This document shows positions 62,508 through 64,000 of a stretch of DNA of 64,000 nucleotides, piece after piece. This DNA is from Micromonospora andamanensis. Lineage in GTDB: Bacteria; Actinomycetota; Actinomycetes; Mycobacteriales; Micromonosporaceae. Location of the stretch: the NCBI RefSeq assembly GCF_016863495.1, contig NZ_BOOZ01000002.1, positions 337,401 to 401,400 on the forward strand, read 5' to 3'. The notes under the pieces were generated by a model that did not search any database, had not been told where the DNA came from, and saw nothing but the letters and a program-made list of their open reading frames with translations. Each line of letters begins with the position of its first letter. Within the stretch, counting starts at the first letter, position 1. A program made the translations under genes and the position numbers.

Positions 62508-63848
62508 GTGTCAGCACGCTATCAGGTGACGGGTTCGACGGCTGTCGAGATTTCCGCGAGCATCGAGTCCGGCATCCGCGACGCCGCCCTCGCCCCCGGT
62601 GACCCACTGCCACCGGTCCGCGCCCTCGCCACCGCCCTGGCCGTCAGCCCGGCCACCGTGTCCCGCGCCTACGCCGAGCTGCGTCGGCGGGGGCTCATCG
62701 TCACCGCCGGTCGGCACGGCACCCGGGTACGCCCCCGACCGCCTGTCACCGCCCGCCGGGCGGCGCTACGCCCGCCACCCGCACCCGGGCTACGGGACCT
62801 GTCCCGAGGCGCACCCGACAGGCGACTGCTGCCACCGCTGGGTCGGCACCTGACCGCCCTCGCCGACGCCGCCGACGACCCGGTCGGCTATCCCGACGTC
62901 GGCGTACTCCCCGAGATGGCCGAGGTGGCCGGGGCCCGGCTGGCCGCCGACGGGGTGCCCGCCCCCGGACTGACCCTCACCGGCGGCGCGCTTGACGGCA
63001 TCGAGCGCCTGCTCGGCGCGCACCTGCGGCACGGCGACGCGGTCGCCGTGGAAGACCCGGGTTGGGCCGGGCTGCTCGACCTGCTCGCCGCCCTCGGGCT
63101 GCGGCCGATCGGGATACCGATCGACGACGACGGGCCGATCGTCGCGGGAGTCGCCGCGGCCCTGGACGCCGGAGCGCGAGCGCTCATCGTGACCAGCCGG
63201 GCCCAGAACCCCACAGGCGCAGCGGTCTCCGCCGACCGGGCCAACGCCCTGCGCACTCTGCTCGCCGGACGTGCCGACCTGCTGCTGATCGAGGACGATC
63301 ACGCTGCCGAACTGGCCCGCGTACCGCTGCACCCGCTCGCCGGGGCGACCACCCACTGGGCGTTCCTCCGCTCGGTGAGCAAGCCCTTCGGCCCCGACCT
63401 GCGACTGGCCGTGCTGGCCGGAGACGAGACCACTGTGGCGCGGGTGGCCGGCCGGATCCGGATCGGCGCCGGCTGGGTCTCCACAGTGCTGCAACGGCTC
63501 GTGCTGTCGCTCTGGGACGATCCGGAGGTGACCGCCCTGGTCGACGGGGCGGCGGAGAGCTACGAACGGCGACGGAACGCCCTGATCACCGCCCTGGCTG
63601 AGCGCGGCCTGCCCGCGCACGGCCGCACCGGGATCAACGTGTGGATACCCGTGGACGATGAGACAAGCGCGCTGACCACCCTGCGGGACGCCGGCTGGGC
63701 GGTCGCGCCGGGCGCGCTCTACCGCCTCGCCGGCCCGCCGGGGCTGCGCATCACCGTCAGCGACCTGCACGAGAAGGAGATCCCTCCGCTCGCCGACGCG
63801 GTCGCCCGCGCGGCCCGCCCCGCCCCCGCACCAGGCTTCACCGCCTGA
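62508..63848 (+). CDS. MocR-type PLP-dependent transcriptional regulator
   Basis: MocR proteins fuse a GntR winged helix to an aminotransferase-like effector domain that binds pyridoxal phosphate. In 446 residues the GntR domain is ~1-75 (ISASIESGIRDAALAPGDPLPPVRALATALAVSPATVSRAYAELRRRGLI) and the type-I aminotransferase domain fills the rest, with the PLP lysine Lys292 in SVSKPFGPDLRLAVLAG and YPDVGVLPEM near 130. GTG 62508 lies 9 nt after TACAAT. Divergent from the PNPOx-GNAT gene, which is the probable target. Confidence 0.92.
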   Translation: MSARYQVTGSTAVEISASIESGIRDAALAPGDPLPPVRALATALAVSPATVSRAYAELRRRGLIVTAGRHGTRVRPRPPVTARRAALRPPPAPGLRDLSRGAPDRRLLPPLGRHLTALADAADDPVGYPDVGVLPEMAEVAGARLAADGVPAPGLTLTGGALDGIERLLGAHLRHGDAVAVEDPGWAGLLDLLAALGLRPIGIPIDDDGPIVAGVAAALDAGARALIVTSRAQNPTGAAVSADRANALRTLLAGRADLLLIEDDHAAELARVPLHPLAGATTHWAFLRSVSKPFGPDLRLAVLAGDETTVARVAGRIRIGAGWVSTVLQRLVLSLWDDPEVTALVDGAAESYERRRNALITALAERGLPAHGRTGINVWIPVDDETSALTTLRDAGWAVAPGALYRLAGPPGLRITVSDLHEKEIPPLADAVARAARPAPAPGFTA

Positions 63849-63854
63849 CCGACC

Positions 63855-63886
63855 CACCCACCACCCACCACCCACCACCCACCCCA
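63855..63886. repeat. CCACCCA-type simple repeat
   Basis: A C/A-only run of CCCACCACCCACC units follows the MocR stop codon by 6 nt. Simple-sequence tract; no function apparent. Confidence 0.8.
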
Positions 63887-63920
63887 CACCCGGCGCAGAC
63901 GTGCGACAGCACCATCCCCC

Positions 63921-63997
63921 GACGTTGCCGCCTGAGCTGGGGTTGCGGTGACAGTGCCCAGGATGTGTCGCCTGGATGGGTTCGAGGCAGCAACATC
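63921..63997 (-). repeat. Imperfect inverted repeat at the window end
   Basis: GACGTTGCCGCCT (63921-63933) faces AGGCAGCAACATC (63985-63997). The two differences are C/A on the plus strand but G-U on the minus strand, so a minus-strand RNA would fold without mismatch. A nested CCAGG-CCTGG stem lies between. It may continue beyond the window. Confidence 0.4.
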
Positions 63998-64000
63998 CCC

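Overview
The window is high-GC, densely packed actinobacterial chromosome. Gene order, GTG starts, strong third-position GC and family content point to Micromonosporaceae (Micromonospora or a close relative). I see no rRNA, tRNA, CRISPR array, insertion sequence or prophage. Most of it is conserved core chromosome, with a few accessory genes between the core blocks.

Layout. 1-12.8 kb is a translation and RNA block: infB (its start is cut off by the window edge), a YlxP/DUF503 gene, rbfA, a DHH phosphoesterase of the NrnA type, two small membrane proteins, a 29-codon candidate gene, a MATE exporter, truB, ribF, rpsO and pnp. 12.9-24.9 kb holds an M16 peptidase, dapB, two GNAT acetyltransferases around a GT87 mannosyltransferase-like membrane enzyme, a third GNAT, a YcaQ-type winged-helix protein, a DUF2752 membrane protein, thyX, dapA, RNase J and a secreted streptogrisin-like protease. 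25-37.5 kb holds a YbjN-domain gene pair, ftsK, a shortened VOC protein, a guanidinium-type SMR exporter behind a guanidine-III riboswitch, an ornithine cyclodeaminase-like gene with a MerR-type promoter, rimO, pgsA, a CinA-type amidase, and a ClgR-like regulator followed by pspA and a PspM-like gene (envelope stress).

37.5-50.3 kb is more accessory: a 1224-residue multicopper-oxidase-like protein that has lost nearly all copper ligands and carries a fibronectin-III-like tail, a Nei-type DNA glycosylase, a secreted SH3b-like protein, a SAM hydroxide adenosyltransferase coupled to a CPCC protein, a lipoprotein, and the giant helicase Lhr. 50.4-57 kb holds a small protein behind a GTTAAG-repeat control region and a complete Mrp antiporter operon (mrpA with fused B, then C, D, E, F, G). 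57-60.5 kb holds two coupled CNNM/CorC membrane proteins preceded by an upstream small ORF and a start-sequestering hairpin, then a Spo0M-like protein. 60.5-63.9 kb is a divergent module: a MocR regulator facing a PNPOx-GNAT fusion coupled to a LysE-type exporter, with one operator-like palindrome between them.

Two themes recur. Many genes have a TANNNT -10 hexamer only 6-8 nt before the start codon, so leaderless mRNAs are probably common. Many neighbouring genes overlap by ATGA or GTGA, so translational coupling is widespread. The observations most worth testing are the CNNM leader (uORF plus hairpin), the guanidine-III riboswitch with its 10-nt antisense partner, the copper-less oxidase, and the MocR/PNPOx-GNAT/LysE module.
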